64,000 nt of DNA from the NCBI GenBank assembly GCA_031216445.1, contig CM062204.1, forward strand, positions 10,966,501 through 11,030,500. Reading direction: 5' to 3'. Below are positions 61,561 through 64,000 of this stretch, piece by piece (positions within the stretch are counted from its first letter, which is position 1; every line of letters begins with the position of its first letter). This DNA comes from Lateolabrax maculatus (taxonomy: Eukaryota; Chordata; Actinopteri; Acropomatiformes; Lateolabracidae). Under the pieces are notes generated by a model, which ran no database searches, had not been told where the DNA came from, and saw only the letters and a list, made by a program, of their open reading frames with translations. A program made the translations under genes and the position numbers.

Positions 61561-64000
61561 AAGAGACCCGGCTTTAGTCACACATCTCTTGCCTCAGATC
61601 AGGGTGTTTTGCTAACAAGCTCAGCAGCAAGTTGCCTCGCTTGCACACTGAAGCTGATGAATAAAGGCCACTTCTTCGTGATGAAAAGTTCTGTGTAGAG
61701 TTGTGAGGGAATCTGTTCACAAAGTCTCTTTTTCTCCGGAATCTCAAAGAAGTGGAGTCCTAATTGAATTAGCTGGCTTATTAGTGTTTGACATTGTAAG
61801 CTTGGCTATAAGTAAGGAAGTGGGGACTTGGGATGTGGATTTAAAGAGCAGTGTTGGTTTTGGTTCTAATTTTACACTCTCCTGACACACATTATTCCCC
61901 TCAGCTGCAGTTAGGCCCAGATATGGTAATGCTAATAATATGTGTGCAAGGGGGTTTAAGTGGCTCGCTCACCTCAATTGCCAAGCCTCGGAAACACAGT
62001 CGTCTATAAACCTAGTGGCTAAAGCCTTGTCAATGGTGCAGACTCACTGTTTATGGATAAAGTAGAAATAGTGATAAAAAAAAATATTCAGCAGTCGAAA
62101 GGGTGTCATTAGGCAAAGAAGAAAAAAACTGAGTTATTGTTCCAGTCGATAAGAACAAGCAACCTTCCTTATCCTCCACCCATCTTTGTCTGCTCACAAT
62201 CCTCTTATTTCCACGTCTTCAAGGAAATAAAAAAAGACTAAGCACACCTTTGGCCATAGTACTGTTTAGTATCCTTGATGCTGAGTTTTGCCTCTGTTAG
62301 TCTGCCTTAATTTGGTCAAATCTAATTGCTAATTACACTTGCTTTCATTATCTCAGTGTGTTAAATCCAAGAGCTTTATCAGTATTATCTTTACTCACCG
62401 AAAGAAACAGACAGAAAGAAAGGAAGAAAGACAGAAAGAACCTTTGATCAAGATTACCAACATATAGTGTTCTTTGGTCTGTGCAAAAGCACACACATCC
62501 ACACAAACACATGCACATACTGCACAAACTTAATGAATCTGTTTCATCTGTCTTCTTGACTTTCTCTCGGTCTGGCGATAACCACCGCCCCATGTCCCGA
62601 GGACACAATTTCTAAAGAGTACAACTTTAAAAAGTGTATTAAATAATAACAAACACTCACACTGATTCCTTATTAAGCTTTTTCTTTCAGTCAATAGTTT
62701 ACTCTACCACCCTAAATGGTCAGCAAAGTGTTAAAAAGGACTGGGGCAGTGATTAACATCTTAATCTTTTGCCTCATGTTGATTGTCAGCTTCCTTTGGG
62801 AGCACAAAAGGAATCTTGTGGCTTTTACCACATCACCACGAGTGCCCTGACCATTTAAAAACACAGAAACACAAACATTGGCATTTATTGCACCTCCCCA
62901 AAAATATAGTGGGACAACTGGCAGCAAACAAATGAATAAATGTAAGCCTCCACAATTAGCCCTTGCTCTCAGTGGATGCATAATGGCTCTCGCTACACAA
63001 AACGATTACGTGCCACTTGAGATAATGACAGATTGTGCTAAAAGGAGCTACTTTACCCACTTAGCTCTCTTTGGGGGTATCACGCTGTTTGTGTCTGTGG
63101 TGAAAAGGGACATGCCAGTGAGGCCTGTGGGCCCCTAAGCCTCCCCGGGTGCCAGAGGGCGTAATTCCAAGCGAATGCCCTGCCTGACACATGATAAACG
63201 TGGGGACAGGTGACCAAAGTGAAGCAGGCCATTCCTCGCATTCCAGACAAGTCTGCGAGTAATGACATGCCAGCAAAGAGCCTACATGTCACTTTCACCT
63301 CTCATAAATCCAGCAGGAGAAAACAGGTCAACACTCACTGGTGTCAACAGCTATGATGAAACGGGGGAGCATCAAGGTTGGACATTTTGACGATATAATA
63401 GCAACTCTTTTTTTCCTCTCTCTGCCTAACTCAAAGAGGGCTTCATTGTACTCACTCCAACATCAAATTCAGCGTGTTCTCAGCAGCTATCAGATATAGT
63501 GTTGAGTGCAAATGCCAGTATATTACACAGCAACTTCCACGCCAGAGGGTGGAGTTTTTGAGTAGTGTGGAAATACATCCTGACGGCCGATCCAAAACAC
63601 AGACAACACCAGTTTACAGCTAATAATCCAGGATGAAGAAAATTATAAAGGACAGGACCTGTCACTTTTTATAGCAAGAACATTTTTTGAAAAAGGTGGT
63701 TATGTTTTTGTTCTCCAAACCAAAAAAAAGGGGAAACGATGGAGAAATCTTTCCTAGCAACAGATGAACATGATTGAGGAGGCGAATGTGTGTGTTTCAA
63801 ACATAATAAACAAATAAATAAACATAGTATATTATGTACTTTAAAATAGAGAGTGAGAAAGACGGAGGAATAAAGAGACCGAGACATCGATTTGTTTGTT
63901 TGAGAAAATAATCATCTCAGCACACAACATTTTCACAGCATTTCTTTTCCTTTCCATCCTTGTTTGTCTCTGTGTTTTTTTTTTTTTTTTCCGCTGGTCT

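Larger units (their letters stand above)
47784..64000 (+). other. bnc2: bnc2 intron, distal part to the window end
   Basis: No bnc2 exon is seen; in particular nothing encodes CECFQPGKINLRTCDQCKHG, the expected next segment. Contents: two TG tracts (48673-48716, 48814-48873), C-rich DNA followed by (CCG)n (51383-51436), CA tracts (52810-52830, 52900-52922, 55039-55068, 55599-55629), 25 C (54083-54107), AT-rich DNA (54580-54840), the SINE remnant near 58.26 kb and the promoter-like block near 61 kb. 53090-53300 and 59260-59560 look unique and repeat-free. Confidence 0.5.

Noticed and set aside
61319..61615. 98-codon open frame after the GGC repeat
   Set aside because: Basic, Arg/His-rich product with no recognisable similarity; kept only as part of a promoter-like block, not as a gene.
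1..64000. CRISPR arrays, operons, phage or bacterial defence genes
   Set aside because: All repeats are microsatellites or eukaryotic interspersed repeats; there are no regularly spaced repeats with unique spacers and no long prokaryote-like ORFs.

Overview
The window is vertebrate nuclear DNA, almost certainly from a teleost fish and probably a percomorph. It is a GC-moderate, intron-rich landscape with few transposon ORFs. It is crowded with (CA/TG)n, (GA/CT)n and homopolymer tracts, and it carries interspersed repeats of a type I associate with fish genomes. There is no bacterial gene organisation, so most long open frames are simple-sequence translations (His-Thr or Cys-Val runs) or chance.

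One protein-coding gene is recognisable: bnc2 (basonuclin 2), a nuclear C2H2 zinc-finger protein, on the + strand. The secure piece is a 354-bp exon at 32007-32360. It has a pyrimidine-rich AG acceptor, a GTACGT donor and phase 0 at both ends. It encodes the conserved N-terminal block with FMGTWQ and NLLYRMSQQ, which in mammalian BNC2 lies just before the domain starting AIRCTLVNC. About 1 kb upstream, a GA-rich leader without any ATG ends in ATG|GTAAGA at 31008-31010. Joining it to 32007 gives Met-Ser-Lys-Glu-Ala-Glu, so the start codon is the last codon of the first exon. The core promoter is inferred just upstream of the leader (about 30300-30720).

Layout: 1-30.3 kb is non-coding upstream DNA, or intron if a more distal bnc2 promoter exists. 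It holds microsatellites, a 334-bp inverted-repeat element (9719-10052), a hammerhead-like hairpin (13709-13779), paired RFX-type sites (14262-14292) and two copies of a dispersed repeat (17829-18080, 25254-25421). 30.3-32.36 kb is promoter, first exon, intron and coding exon. 32.36-64 kb is the start of a very long intron. It contains a CpG-rich block (33551-33736), a third copy of the dispersed repeat (47565-47783), an unassigned 353-bp open segment (37940-38292), a tRNA-like SINE remnant (58243-58288) and a GC/GA-rich promoter-like block (60.78-61.55 kb). The next bnc2 exon was not found, so that intron is at least 31.6 kb.

I see no evidence for a new multi-gene system. The most interesting items are the split start codon and Ser-rich expansion of bnc2, the G/C homopolymers around its promoter, the CpG-rich intronic block, the small transposable element and the hammerhead-like relic.
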